Assembly (NCBI GenBank): GCA_937914685.1
Contig: CALDNY010000250.1
Span: 1 to 34,513 of the forward strand
Direction: 5' to 3'
DNA length: 34,513 nt
DNA from: an uncultured Kordiimonadaceae bacterium
GTDB lineage: Bacteria; Pseudomonadota; Alphaproteobacteria; Sphingomonadales; Emcibacteraceae
The notes beneath the pieces are model-generated. The model was given only the letters and a program-made list of their open reading frames with translations. It made no database searches and was not told the DNA's origin. A program made the position numbers and the translations under genes. Of the stretch, positions 7,045-15,471 are shown piece by piece (positions within the stretch are counted from its first letter, which is position 1; the number at the start of each line of letters is the position of its first letter).

Positions 7045-8661
7045 ATGAAAAAATATGATGTTATTGTCATTGGTGCGGGTCACAATGGCTTGACCAATGC
7101 GGCATTTTTGGCAAAAGCTGGGCTTGATGTTCTGGTGGTGGAAAAAAATGACTATATCGGCGGTGCTTCTGTGAGCCGAAATCTTCATAAGGACTGGATG
7201 TATTCAAATTGTTCTTACGTTTGTAGTCTGTTTAGGCCGGAAATTTACCGTCAACTTAATTTGGGCAAGCATGGGCTTCAGGTTGTTACCTATAATGGTG
7301 GCTTTTCCCTTACCGATAGCGGTGATTATCTTGGTAGTTATAGCGATCATGAAGTTATGCGCCGAGAAATTAAACGTCATAGCCCCATCGATGTTGATGC
7401 TTACGACCGCTATTATACAGAAATGGCAAAATGGTGCCGTTTTATTCGCCCAATGTTGCTGCGTACGCCGCCAGATCCGACAAGTTTTAAATTCCGCGAT
7501 CTCGATGAGCTTAGGTTTCTTGCTAAGAAATTCGGCGAATTAGGCCCTAAGGATTTGCATGATTTTATGCGCTTTTTCACCATCAGTGTGGGTGATTTTG
7601 TTGATCAGTTTTTTACATCTGATTTGATTAAGGCTCATAAGGCTGGTTCAGCCGTTGTTGGCACAAATCTTGGCCCTTATTCGCCGGGAACTGCTTATGT
7701 ATTGCTTCATCACTATATGGGTGATGTGGATGGCGCGACAGGGGCATGGGGTTTTGCCCGCGGTGGTATGGGATCAGTTGCCAAAGCTCTTTGTGGTGCT
7801 TTTCAGGAATTTGGCGGTGAGGTTCGAACAAATGCGGGCGTTGATCAAATTATGGTTAAGCGCGGAAAAGTAACGGGTGTCCGTCTGGACAACGGCGAAG
7901 AGATATTGGCCGATAGGGTGGTTTCCAACCTTGATGCCAAGAAAACCTTCCTAGGTATGATGGATCCAAAAGATGCAGGTGAGAAAGTTGTAAAAGCGGC
8001 CAAAAGGTTTAAAAGCCGAGGCTCATCAGGCAAGCTTAATATCGCCCTTAATGGTGTACCAGATTTTACGGCTCTGCCAAAAGGCAGTAAGCTGATCCAA
8101 GGGGATTTTCATATTATTGATAATATGGAAGCCTATGAGCGAGCTTATGATCAATGGAAAGATGGAACATGGTCGACAAGTCCATACCTAGATGTTCTGA
8201 TTCCGACACTGACAGATCCAACAATGGCTCCTCCAGGTAAGCATTTTATGTCTGTATTTGTTCAATATTGTCCAGCAAAGGTCAAAGGTAAAGAATGGAC
8301 AGACGATCTGATAAAACAGTTTGGTGATAATGTGATCGATAATATTGCTAAATATAGCCCGAATTTCAAAAGCCTTATTGAACATGTTGAAGTAAGAACA
8401 GGAAGCGTGATTGATAAAGAAGTCGGACTAACTGAAGGTAATATTTTTCAAGGCGAATTATCGCTTAACCAACTTATGTTTAACCGCCCATTTCCAGGCT
8501 ATGCCCAGTATCGGGGACCTGTCAATGGCATGTATATGTGCGGTTCTACCACTCATCCGGGCGGCGGCGTTATGGCGGCTCCGGGGGCTAATGCGGCCCG
8601 TGAAATATTGATGGATATGAAAATAAGTACCACCGTACCGGAGGACGAAGGCGATGACTGA
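7045..8661 (+). CDS. CrtI/phytoene-dehydrogenase-fold FAD oxidoreductase (first of a pair)
   Basis: A 538-residue NAD(P)/FAD-dependent oxidoreductase. The N-terminal Rossmann loop is VIVIGAGHNGLTNAAFLAKAG (GAGHNG at 10-15), followed by VVEKNDYIGGAS. The C-terminal FAD block is GMYMCGSTTHPGGGVMAAPGANAA. These are shared by carotenoid desaturases and by many uncharacterised bacterial homologues. No carotenoid gene is nearby, and the enzyme is coupled to a GcvT-like protein, so a carotenoid role is unlikely. The start has an AGGGA ribosome binding site. Its last 8 bases overlap the next gene, a paralogue with the same domain order, suggesting a heteromeric enzyme. The reaction is unknown, and dehydrogenation of an amine or similar substrate is inferred. 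Confidence 0.85.
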   Translation: MKKYDVIVIGAGHNGLTNAAFLAKAGLDVLVVEKNDYIGGASVSRNLHKDWMYSNCSYVCSLFRPEIYRQLNLGKHGLQVVTYNGGFSLTDSGDYLGSYSDHEVMRREIKRHSPIDVDAYDRYYTEMAKWCRFIRPMLLRTPPDPTSFKFRDLDELRFLAKKFGELGPKDLHDFMRFFTISVGDFVDQFFTSDLIKAHKAGSAVVGTNLGPYSPGTAYVLLHHYMGDVDGATGAWGFARGGMGSVAKALCGAFQEFGGEVRTNAGVDQIMVKRGKVTGVRLDNGEEILADRVVSNLDAKKTFLGMMDPKDAGEKVVKAAKRFKSRGSSGKLNIALNGVPDFTALPKGSKLIQGDFHIIDNMEAYERAYDQWKDGTWSTSPYLDVLIPTLTDPTMAPPGKHFMSVFVQYCPAKVKGKEWTDDLIKQFGDNVIDNIAKYSPNFKSLIEHVEVRTGSVIDKEVGLTEGNIFQGELSLNQLMFNRPFPGYAQYRGPVNGMYMCGSTTHPGGGVMAAPGANAAREILMDMKISTTVPEDEGDD

Positions 8662-10225
8662 TAATTCAAACAACATATATGACGTAATCATCGTCGGTGG
8701 CGGTCACAACGGTTTGGTCTGCGCGGCATACCTTGCTAAAGCAGGTAAAAAAGTGGTCGTTTTAGAATCTAATAATCAAGTGGGTGGCGGCGCTGTTACC
8801 TCTGAATTAAGTTACGGCAAAAAAGTATCTTCCTGCGCTCATTATCTAAATCAACTCAATGGCAAAGTCTCCAAGGACCTGAATTTATCACGTCACGGTC
8901 TAAAAATGGCGGCGACAGATGTTTCGACGATCGCTCTTGATGTGGGGGGGGACCATTTATATCTGACTAAAAATAACGCAAGCGGCGGCGGCATGACCCA
9001 GAGCGAAACCGACGCTTACAAAAGCTTTATGTCGCTGATACGTGAATATGCAAAAACGTTGGGTTTTCTAGCCGATATACCGCCGATTGATATTTTTAAT
9101 CTTGATTGGGACAACAAAGTTGCCGCCTTAAAGTTAGGTTGGAAATTAAGGTTTGGTCTTGGCGCCGAGAAGATGTCAGAATTCCTTCGCATGATTGGAA
9201 TGAATATCAATGACGTTCTGAATGACGAATTTGAAAATGAAAAACTCAAAGGCGCTCTCTCTTTTGATGCAGTGCTTGGCACGCATACTGGGCCTTATTC
9301 ATCGGGAAATTTCCTAACATTTTTATATCGTTTTGCTTCTGGAAACAGTGGCGCCTTGGATATTCCTGAGGGCGGTATGGGTGCGGTGACGGCGGCAATG
9401 GCCAAGGCGGCGATTGCTTTTGGTGCTGAAATTCGTGTAGGGGCCCGTGTTGGCTCGATTAATGTTGAAAATTGCGCCATCAGCGGTGTTACGCTCGAAG
9501 GCGGCGAAGAGCTTCGCTCTAACATTGTTGCCTCAAATGCTAATATGAAAACAACAGTGTTCGACATGGTTGGTACCAAGCATTTTGAAGCTGACTTTGT
9601 AAAGCGTGTGGTTGATATTCGCATGCGCGGAGCCACGGCAAAACTTCATATTGCCCTGAGAGGTCTTCCTGATTTTAAAGGTGTTGCACAAAGTGAACTC
9701 CATAACCGACTTGTTATTGCTCCGACACAAGATGATGTGGAACGGGCTTTCAATCACGTAAAATACGGCGAAGTATCACCATCACCGATGATGGAAATAT
9801 CAATCCCGTCATTGGTGGATAGCACTCTTGCTGAAAACGGACATGTTTTATCAGCGACCATACAATATGCTCCCTACAATTTAAAAGGCGGTTGGACAGA
9901 TCAGGCAAAAGCAGATTTCCTAGAGATTTGCATTGATAGGATAGCTCAATATGCTCCTGATATTAGGGATCAGATTGAACATGCTGAACTTCTGACACCA
10001 AAAGATATTGAAGAGCGCTTTGGCATGATCGGCGGTAACTGGCACCACGGCGAGCTTACACTAGATCAAATGATGATGTTACGCCCTGTGCCCGAAGCCT
10101 CTAGATATGCCCTACCACTTGGTGGGCTTTATATCTGTGGTGCTGGTGCTCATCCGGGCGGCGGCGTTATGGGAGCAGCGGGTCGAAACGCGGCACAAGC
10201 AATACTTAAAGGAGAGGCATCATGA
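8654..10225 (+). CDS. CrtI/phytoene-dehydrogenase-fold FAD oxidoreductase (second of a pair)
   Basis: A 523-residue paralogue of the preceding enzyme. The FAD loop is VIIVGGGHNGLVCAAYLAKAG (GGGHNG at about 15-20), then VVLESNNQVGGGAV. The C-terminal signature GLYICGAGAHPGGGVMGAAGRNAA mirrors its neighbour. Middle sections also run in parallel (LNGVPDF versus LRGLPDF, and HGELTLDQMM versus QGELSLNQLM), so the pair came from a duplication. The start overlaps the previous stop by 8 bases and its own stop overlaps the GcvT-like start by 4, giving tight translational coupling. I infer a two-subunit flavoenzyme handing a one-carbon unit to the GcvT-like protein. Confidence 0.85.
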   Translation: MTDNSNNIYDVIIVGGGHNGLVCAAYLAKAGKKVVVLESNNQVGGGAVTSELSYGKKVSSCAHYLNQLNGKVSKDLNLSRHGLKMAATDVSTIALDVGGDHLYLTKNNASGGGMTQSETDAYKSFMSLIREYAKTLGFLADIPPIDIFNLDWDNKVAALKLGWKLRFGLGAEKMSEFLRMIGMNINDVLNDEFENEKLKGALSFDAVLGTHTGPYSSGNFLTFLYRFASGNSGALDIPEGGMGAVTAAMAKAAIAFGAEIRVGARVGSINVENCAISGVTLEGGEELRSNIVASNANMKTTVFDMVGTKHFEADFVKRVVDIRMRGATAKLHIALRGLPDFKGVAQSELHNRLVIAPTQDDVERAFNHVKYGEVSPSPMMEISIPSLVDSTLAENGHVLSATIQYAPYNLKGGWTDQAKADFLEICIDRIAQYAPDIRDQIEHAELLTPKDIEERFGMIGGNWHHGELTLDQMMMLRPVPEASRYALPLGGLYICGAGAHPGGGVMGAAGRNAAQAILKGEAS

Positions 10226-11427
10226 CATCACAAGTGGATAAAGACCATTGGCGTAGTGCGGTAAAATACACGCCTTTCTATAATAAAATGAAAGAACATG
10301 ATTATGTTAATGAGTGGCACCGCTGGGCTGAGTATACGGTGCCGACGGTTCTGGAAAATACCACATTCGAATATTTTGCTATTCGTAATGCCGCGAGCCT
10401 TTTTGATATTACACCAATGTCAAAATACAGAATTAAAGGACCAGAAGCACTGGACTTTATGAACCGCCTGTTACCACGAGATATGAAAAAACTCAAAATC
10501 GGCCGTGTTGCCTATACGGTTTGGTGCGACGATGAAGGTATGGTCATTGATGATGGGACAGTGTTTCGGGTTGCTGAAGATGAATATCTTTTATGCGCTC
10601 AAGAAAGACAATTGGAGATTTTGAAGCGTAATGCTATCGGTTTTGAGGTTGAGTATGGTGAAGTGACGGATGATATTGCGGCACTTTCATTTCAAGGGCC
10701 TGTTACCTGCAAAATTCTCAAAAATATGGGACTTAAAGACGTTGAGACCATGAAAATGTTCGACCTTCGTTTTTTCGATTTTCCCGGTGGTGAAATTATG
10801 GTGTCCCGCTCTGGTTATACTGGAGATTTGGGTTATGAAATCTGGACTAAAAATGATCAAGCAGAGCCACTTTGGGACGCTATTTTTGAAGCGGGAAAAG
10901 ATTATAATATACGTCCTATTGGCGGTAATGCGCTTGAAATAGCTCGTGTTGAAGCAGGATTAATTGCTGCAGGATCTGATTTCTTGCCAGCCAATGAAGC
11001 TGTGCGGCCGGGACATGCCAAATCACCCTATGAACTTGGTTTGGGCTGGTTGGTTAAGCTTGATAAAGGGGTGGTATTTAACGGGCGGCGCGCTTTGACA
11101 AAAGAAAAGAAAAATGGTTCGCGCTACCGTTTTGTCAAACTGGATGTGGAGGGTAATAAAACGGCCTGTAATGCTTATCTTTTTGACAAGGAAAATGGCA
11201 AAAATATCGGTTATGTTAGTAGTACGGCCTGGGCGCCATCAGCCAAGAAAAATATTGCCCTTGGTTTTGTTGATATGCCCCACGGAAAAGTGGGCGATGA
11301 AGTATGGGCCGAAATATATTATCAGAAGGAACTTAAATGGAATAGGCGCTGGGCAAAATGTACGGTTATGAAAGACCCCGCATGGAACCCACCACGTAAA
11401 ACGCTTACGCCACCAGGGGATTTTTAA
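10222..11427 (+). CDS. GcvT-like aminomethyltransferase / folate-dependent demethylase
   Basis: A 401-residue member of the GcvT/DMGDH-C/DmdA superfamily, which moves a one-carbon unit from an amine or sulfonium substrate to tetrahydrofolate. Visible family blocks are NAASLFDITPMSKYRIKGPEA (57-76), WCDDEGMVIDDGTV (101-114, the region holding the catalytic Asp of GcvT), SRSGYTGDLGYEIW and GNALEIARVEAGLIAAGSDF. It is about 35 residues longer than glycine-cleavage T protein, and no GcvH or GcvP lies alongside. The 4-base ATGA overlap couples it to the second flavoenzyme. The pairing recalls dimethylglycine or sarcosine dehydrogenases, where oxidation and folate transfer are linked. DMSP demethylase is possible but not supported by an obvious DmdA-like N-terminus. 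Confidence 0.82.
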   Translation: MTSQVDKDHWRSAVKYTPFYNKMKEHDYVNEWHRWAEYTVPTVLENTTFEYFAIRNAASLFDITPMSKYRIKGPEALDFMNRLLPRDMKKLKIGRVAYTVWCDDEGMVIDDGTVFRVAEDEYLLCAQERQLEILKRNAIGFEVEYGEVTDDIAALSFQGPVTCKILKNMGLKDVETMKMFDLRFFDFPGGEIMVSRSGYTGDLGYEIWTKNDQAEPLWDAIFEAGKDYNIRPIGGNALEIARVEAGLIAAGSDFLPANEAVRPGHAKSPYELGLGWLVKLDKGVVFNGRRALTKEKKNGSRYRFVKLDVEGNKTACNAYLFDKENGKNIGYVSSTAWAPSAKKNIALGFVDMPHGKVGDEVWAEIYYQKELKWNRRWAKCTVMKDPAWNPPRKTLTPPGDF

Positions 11428-11429
11428 GC

Positions 11430-12050
11430 TCACGCTGACTTAATGTCTAGCCCGGTAGTGCTTTCGACAAAATTATAGACAATTTTTAAATTTTCTTGTT
11501 TTGAGAAAGCATCCGGGTTAAGGCAACATTCGAGCCAAAGTCCATCAAGTAAGGCATTTATACCGATTGCAAGTGCTTTAGGATTTTTATCACTATAGTC
11601 GATACCATTGCTTTTATAGATATCGATCAGCATGGCTTCGATTGAGGTGATATAATGATTATAAATTTCTTTATGGGCATTTCTTAATTTTGGTTCTGTA
11701 AGAGTGAGGGTCCAAAAAGTAATCCAAACCCGCAAATATTTTGCCCCCAAAATATCAGGTTCAAAAATGTTTTGAAAAAAGATTTGCAATGCTTTTGCAG
11801 GGTTAGATTTATGGTCGGCGATTTTTTCTTTAAAATTATCGAGAAACTGATTGGCAAGATAAATATAACTTTCTGCAATCAGAACTTCCTTGCCTTTATA
11901 ATAGTGAGTAAGAAGTCCCGGCGCCACTCCGGCATATTTGGCAATTTGACGGACAGTCGTTCCTTGATAGCCATGTTCGCTGAGCGATACGATGGTTGCA
12001 TCAATGAATAGTTGTTTTTTATCATTGCTATTGCGGTTAATGTTAAAAAT
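11430..12050 (-). CDS. TetR/BetI-like regulator with probable non-canonical ATT start
   Basis: A TetR regulator whose N-terminal helix-turn-helix is intact: KKQLFIDATIVSLSEHG, then TTVRQIAKYAGVAPGLLTHYY, then KGKEVL. A GTG at 11927 would begin inside the recognition region and delete half of the DNA-binding domain. Upstream of it the frame is open back to the stop codon of the Lrp gene (12084-12086), yet contains no ATG, GTG or TTG. The best initiation point is ATT at 12048-12050, with AAAGGA 6 bases upstream, giving 206 residues, normal for BetI-like proteins. Alternatives are a start-codon mutation (pseudogene) or a sequencing error. It ends 2 bases from the convergent GcvT-like gene, which it may regulate. 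Confidence 0.7.
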   Translation of the reverse strand: MFNINRNSNDKKQLFIDATIVSLSEHGYQGTTVRQIAKYAGVAPGLLTHYYKGKEVLIAESYIYLANQFLDNFKEKIADHKSNPAKALQIFFQNIFEPDILGAKYLRVWITFWTLTLTEPKLRNAHKEIYNHYITSIEAMLIDIYKSNGIDYSDKNPKALAIGINALLDGLWLECCLNPDAFSKQENLKIVYNFVESTTGLDIKSA

Positions 12051-12083
12051 TATTTTTCCTTTTACTAATGTTTTAGCCGCAGG

Positions 12084-12545
12084 TTATACGTAATTTAACG
12101 GTAATATTGTGGTGCTTTTAATTTCCTCCATGACAAAACTGGAACTGACGTCATATAAATCGTCAATTTTAGAAATAATTTCCTGATAAACCCGGTCATA
12201 TTCAACCATATCGGGCACGAGAATCTTCAATGAATAATCTGTTTCACCACTTAAGCGTAATATTTCAATAATTTCTGGAATATGAATGATGGATTTTTTA
12301 AAATTTATCAACCAATCCTGAGAATGCTGTTTGGTTTTAATGCTGACAATAACGCTAAGGCCAAGGTTTAATTTCTTTTTATTAACAAGGGCGACGCGTC
12401 TTTCAATAAAGCCCTTTTCTTCGAGCATTTGCACCCGCCGCCAACAGGGGGTAGTAGAAAGACCAATTTTTTGCGACAAGGCCGCCGTAGAAATGGTGGC
12501 GTCTTCTTGTAAGCATTGTAAAATTTTTTTATCAAATTGGTCCAT
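12084..12545 (-). CDS. Lrp/AsnC-family transcriptional regulator
   Basis: A 153-residue Lrp/AsnC regulator. The N-terminal helix-turn-helix reads FDKKILQCLQEDATIS followed by LSQKIGLSTTPCWRRVQMLEEKGFI (about residues 4-47). The C-terminal RAM/ligand domain follows, with LRLSGETDYSLKILVPDMVEYD as the amino-acid-sensing segment. Such regulators sense amino acids and often act on neighbouring catabolic genes. It lies downstream of the GlcD-type dehydrogenase and upstream of the BetI-like regulator, all on the minus strand. A near-consensus Lrp box 22 bases upstream of its start suggests autoregulation. Confidence 0.93.
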   Translation of the reverse strand: MDQFDKKILQCLQEDATISTAALSQKIGLSTTPCWRRVQMLEEKGFIERRVALVNKKKLNLGLSVIVSIKTKQHSQDWLINFKKSIIHIPEIIEILRLSGETDYSLKILVPDMVEYDRVYQEIISKIDDLYDVSSSFVMEEIKSTTILPLNYV

Positions 12546-12567
12546 GGTGCGTCTTTCTATAAATTAT

Positions 12568-12582
12568 TAGAATAATATTCTA
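12568..12582. promoter_or_regulatory. Lrp-box-like palindrome upstream of the Lrp/AsnC gene
   Basis: TAGAAT-AAT-ATTCTA is a 15-bp palindrome with perfect 6-bp arms. It agrees with the E. coli Lrp consensus YAGHAWATTWTDCTR at 14 of 15 positions, differing only at the central base. It lies 22 bases before the regulator's ATG, where a bound dimer would block transcription. Autorepression is the usual arrangement for this family. Confidence 0.55.
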
Positions 12583-12619
12583 CAGAATAGCAGTATTTAA
12601 GCAATTTCATACTATAAAA

Positions 12620-13999
12620 TCAGAGATCAAATATAACGCCCGGATTTAGAATGCCTTTTGGATCCATGGTTTGTTTCAAAGTTTTCATGAGGGCCACCTC
12701 CGTATCTGAGCGACTGTGGGTTAGCCACGCCTTTTTCTCAAGGCCAATACCGTGTTCTGCAGAAACGGATCCGCCAATTTCTTTTAAGGGGCCGTAAGCA
12801 ATTTGATCTGACTTTTCGTGCAGTGATTGGTCCCCTTCTTTGGGAAGAATGAAAAGATGTAAATTGCCGTCACCAATGTGACCAATAGCATAACAGACAG
12901 AATTGGGCCATGCGGCCAAGACATTTTTTTGAACTTCATCAATGTAGGTTTCCATATTTTTAATGGGCAAACTTACATCATAAAGAAATATTGGTGCATT
13001 ATTTAACAGCGGGCCAAATCCTTCACGAATGGTCCAGACTGCGCTTCGTTCGCTTTCTGATTTGGGCAAGATCGCATCTAGAATAATATTTTCATCTAAG
13101 GCTTTCTCCAAGGTATTGATAAATATTTCTGCGTCTGAATTGGGATCGGTTCCACTACATTCGGTGATGACATAGTACGGGTGATCGCGGTCCATGGGCG
13201 CGTTATGTCCTCCCTCTTCTGTAACCGCATTATAATAATTACCCCACATCACTTCAAAGGCCGTTAGTCGACTTCCTGTAGATTTTTTCATATGAGTTAA
13301 AAAGCGAACCACCGAAGAAAAACTATCTAAGCCTACCAATGCGGTTTGACAATTATTAGAGGCATCTTCCAACTTGATAATAACCTTTGTAATAATACCC
13401 AAGGTTCCTTCTGAGCCGATAAAAAGCTGCTTTAGGTCATAGCCCGCGTTATTTTTAATCACTTTATTCATGGAAGAAATAATGGTGCCGTCAGCAAGAA
13501 CCACTTCTAATCCCAAAATATGATTACGCATCATGCCGTAACGGATAACATTAATTCCACCGGCGTTGGTGGCGGCATTACCGCCAATGGTACAGCTTCC
13601 TCTTGCCCCTAAATCAAGGGGGAAATAAAAGCCTTTATCGGCTGTTAATTTTTGAATATTTTCTAAAATGGCACCTGCCTGCACAGTAATCGTGCCACCA
13701 ATTTCATCAAATTCTTCGACGGCGGTCATATTTTCCGTAGAGAGAATAATATGATCAGGCGTGGTATCGGCGGCGCGTGCGCAACCGGTAAGCCCGCCGT
13801 GGGTGATAATGATTTGACCAACTTGATGGCATCGTTTTATAATTTCCGCACATTGTTGAGTTGATGTTGGGCGGACTAAGGCTTTAGCGCAAATAGGCCT
13901 CGGGTCCCAAAAGCTACTGGCACGGTTGGAAATCTGCTCTGCTGTTAATACAATTTTTGGGCCATAATCGGCGATAAACTGGCTTATTAAGTCGGGCAT
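12620..13999 (-). CDS. FAD-linked 2-hydroxyacid dehydrogenase (GlcD/D-lactate dehydrogenase type)
   Basis: A 459-residue flavoprotein of the GlcD/Dld family. The PCMH-type FAD domain is seen at ITHGGLTGCARAA (66-77) and in the long glycine-rich block LGARGSCTIGGNAATNAGG (130-148) with IRYGMMRNHILGLEVVLADG after it. The C-terminal half carries GHIGDGNLHL (373-382) and EHGIG (415-419), which hold metal and substrate residues in D-2-hydroxyacid dehydrogenases. It oxidises a D-2-hydroxy acid (lactate, glycolate, 2-hydroxyglutarate and similar) to the keto acid. It is divergent from an LldD-type enzyme of the opposite stereochemical class. The exact substrate cannot be assigned. Confidence 0.88.
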   Translation of the reverse strand: MPDLISQFIADYGPKIVLTAEQISNRASSFWDPRPICAKALVRPTSTQQCAEIIKRCHQVGQIIITHGGLTGCARAADTTPDHIILSTENMTAVEEFDEIGGTITVQAGAILENIQKLTADKGFYFPLDLGARGSCTIGGNAATNAGGINVIRYGMMRNHILGLEVVLADGTIISSMNKVIKNNAGYDLKQLFIGSEGTLGIITKVIIKLEDASNNCQTALVGLDSFSSVVRFLTHMKKSTGSRLTAFEVMWGNYYNAVTEEGGHNAPMDRDHPYYVITECSGTDPNSDAEIFINTLEKALDENIILDAILPKSESERSAVWTIREGFGPLLNNAPIFLYDVSLPIKNMETYIDEVQKNVLAAWPNSVCYAIGHIGDGNLHLFILPKEGDQSLHEKSDQIAYGPLKEIGGSVSAEHGIGLEKKAWLTHSRSDTEVALMKTLKQTMDPKGILNPGVIFDL

Positions 14000-14126
14000 A
14001 AATGTTACCTATTGTCATTATTATTGGTTATACTATTCAACTATATTGATTGTGAATTTAAAATAAAGAATTAAATGGCCATGGATTAACTCAGGCAATA
14101 TTATTGACGAAAAGGGGAGTAATATT

Positions 14127-15269
14127 TTGAGCAAAATTGATAAATGCCTCAATATTGAAGACTTGCGAATTGCGGCGCGGCGGCGCGCCCATAAAATGGT
14201 TTTTGACTATATTGATGGGGGGGCGGATGATGAAAAAACATTGGCACAAAATAGCGCTGCCTTTGATGATTTGGAGCTTTATTACCGCGTTTTAAGCAGC
14301 ACTGATACACCCGATACATCGACAACACTATTAGGGACTAAAATTGACGTGCCTTTTATTCTCTCCCCTGCTGCAGGCAACAGGTTATTTCATCATGACG
14401 GTGAAAGGGGACCAGCCAAGGCGGCGGATAAAGCAGGTACTATTTATTCATTATCATCCTTTTCATCAGTATCCATTGAAGAAATCAGCCGCTTAACAAA
14501 GGGGCCAAAATGGTTTCAGCTTTATATTTGGAAAGACAGAGGACTGGTCAAGGAAATGATGGACCGGGCCAAAGCAGCAGGATATACCGCGCTAATTTTA
14601 ACCGTTGATCTGCCTATAACTGGCAACCGCGAACGCGACCCCAGAAATGGTTTATCGGTACCGCCAACAATTGGCTTAAAACAAATATGGCACGGCCTAC
14701 AAGCCCCTTATTGGTGCTGGGATTATTTGACCAAGCCAGAGATCCGCTATGCAAATCTGTCGGACGAGCTTTCTGCTGTTAGCTTGCAGGAATATGTCTC
14801 AACACAATTAGACCCTTCATTCAATTGGGACGATGCCCAGTGGTTATTGGGAGAATGGGGTGGACCTGCGGTGCTCAAAGGCGTGGTCCGCGCCGATGAT
14901 GCCTTAAAAGCGGTTAAAACGGGCTTTAAGGCTGTGGCAATATCCAATCATGGCGGACGTCAGCTTGATACTTCGCCTGCGCCTATATCCTGCCTTCCGA
15001 CAATTCGTGATGCGGTTGGTGATAGCGTAGAATTAATTGTTGATGGCGGAATTAGACGCGGTACGGATATTATAAAGGCTCTCGCCCTTGGTGCGGATGC
15101 GGTTAGCTTTGCTAGACCTTATTTATTTGGCCTCGCCGCCGCAGGCGAACAAGGGGCTATTCGTGCCATTGACATAATGGTTGAAGCCCTTAAGCGCGAT
15201 ATGACGTTGCTTGGGGTAAAATCCATTAAAGAAATTGATCGCTCGTTTGTTGGTAAAAAAGGCTCTTGA
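14127..15269 (+). CDS. FMN-dependent L-2-hydroxyacid dehydrogenase (LldD-like)
   Basis: A 380-residue TIM-barrel FMN enzyme of the lactate/glycolate/mandelate oxidase family. Family landmarks are the N-terminal FDYIDGGADDE (26-36), WFQLYIWKDRG (129-139), LTVDLPITGNRERD (158-171), the catalytic His275 with substrate-binding Arg278 in SNHGGRQLD, and the phosphate-binding VDGGIRRGTD (305-314). It oxidises an L-2-hydroxy acid, most often lactate, to the keto acid and passes electrons to the respiratory chain. Translation starts at TTG 14127, with an excellent AAGGGGAG 7 bases upstream. The divergent GlcD-type neighbour would handle the D-enantiomer. Confidence 0.9.
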   Translation: MSKIDKCLNIEDLRIAARRRAHKMVFDYIDGGADDEKTLAQNSAAFDDLELYYRVLSSTDTPDTSTTLLGTKIDVPFILSPAAGNRLFHHDGERGPAKAADKAGTIYSLSSFSSVSIEEISRLTKGPKWFQLYIWKDRGLVKEMMDRAKAAGYTALILTVDLPITGNRERDPRNGLSVPPTIGLKQIWHGLQAPYWCWDYLTKPEIRYANLSDELSAVSLQEYVSTQLDPSFNWDDAQWLLGEWGGPAVLKGVVRADDALKAVKTGFKAVAISNHGGRQLDTSPAPISCLPTIRDAVGDSVELIVDGGIRRGTDIIKALALGADAVSFARPYLFGLAAAGEQGAIRAIDIMVEALKRDMTLLGVKSIKEIDRSFVGKKGS

Positions 15270-15313
15270 TTTAGAATAATCGTTTGTTTTTTATGGTTTT
15301 ATGAAGCAAGGCG

Positions 15314-15331
15314 ATAGATGGTAATATCTAT
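15314..15331. promoter_or_regulatory. Palindrome ATAGAT-N6-ATCTAT upstream of the exported protein gene
   Basis: Perfect 6-bp arms around GGTAAT, 46 bases upstream of the putative -35 box at 15377. It could be an activator or repressor site. A second structure, CTCATAACC with GGTTTCATGAG, at 15411-15435 would form a hairpin in the 5' untranslated region. No regulator can be assigned. The rest of the 200-base gap shows nothing further. Confidence 0.25.
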
Positions 15332-15376
15332 ATTACAACATTATATCATTCGCATGTTCTAATATTTACGAGACTC

Positions 15377-15404
15377 TTGATAATCCTTGTGTTAGGCTTA
15401 TTTT
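15377..15404 (+). promoter_or_regulatory. Putative promoter of the exported protein gene
   Basis: TTGATA (15377-15382) and TATTTT (15399-15404) with a 16-base spacer resemble a sigma70 promoter. The expected transcript begins about 60 bases before the ATG at 15472. Confidence 0.35.
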
Positions 15405-15471
15405 TCCGCACTCATAACCTTGGGGGTTTCATGAGCATTAGGGGAAATCAAAATATAAAAGGGGGTTTTTT

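Noticed and set aside
9295-9636. Open frame of 113 codons antisense to the second CrtI-like gene
   Set aside because: It lies inside a conserved flavoenzyme and has no family resemblance or translation signal.
7045-10225. Carotenoid biosynthesis (phytoene desaturase) genes
   Set aside because: The fold is shared, but no phytoene synthase or other carotenoid gene is near, and coupling to a GcvT-like protein and BetI-like regulators points elsewhere.
10222-11427. DMSP demethylase DmdA
   Set aside because: The superfamily fits, and it would be attractive beside sulfur oxidation, but the N-terminal region does not look like DmdA. It is left as a generic GcvT-like protein.
11430-11927. TetR-like gene starting at GTG 11927
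   Set aside because: This would begin inside the DNA-binding domain. The frame upstream encodes the missing helices.
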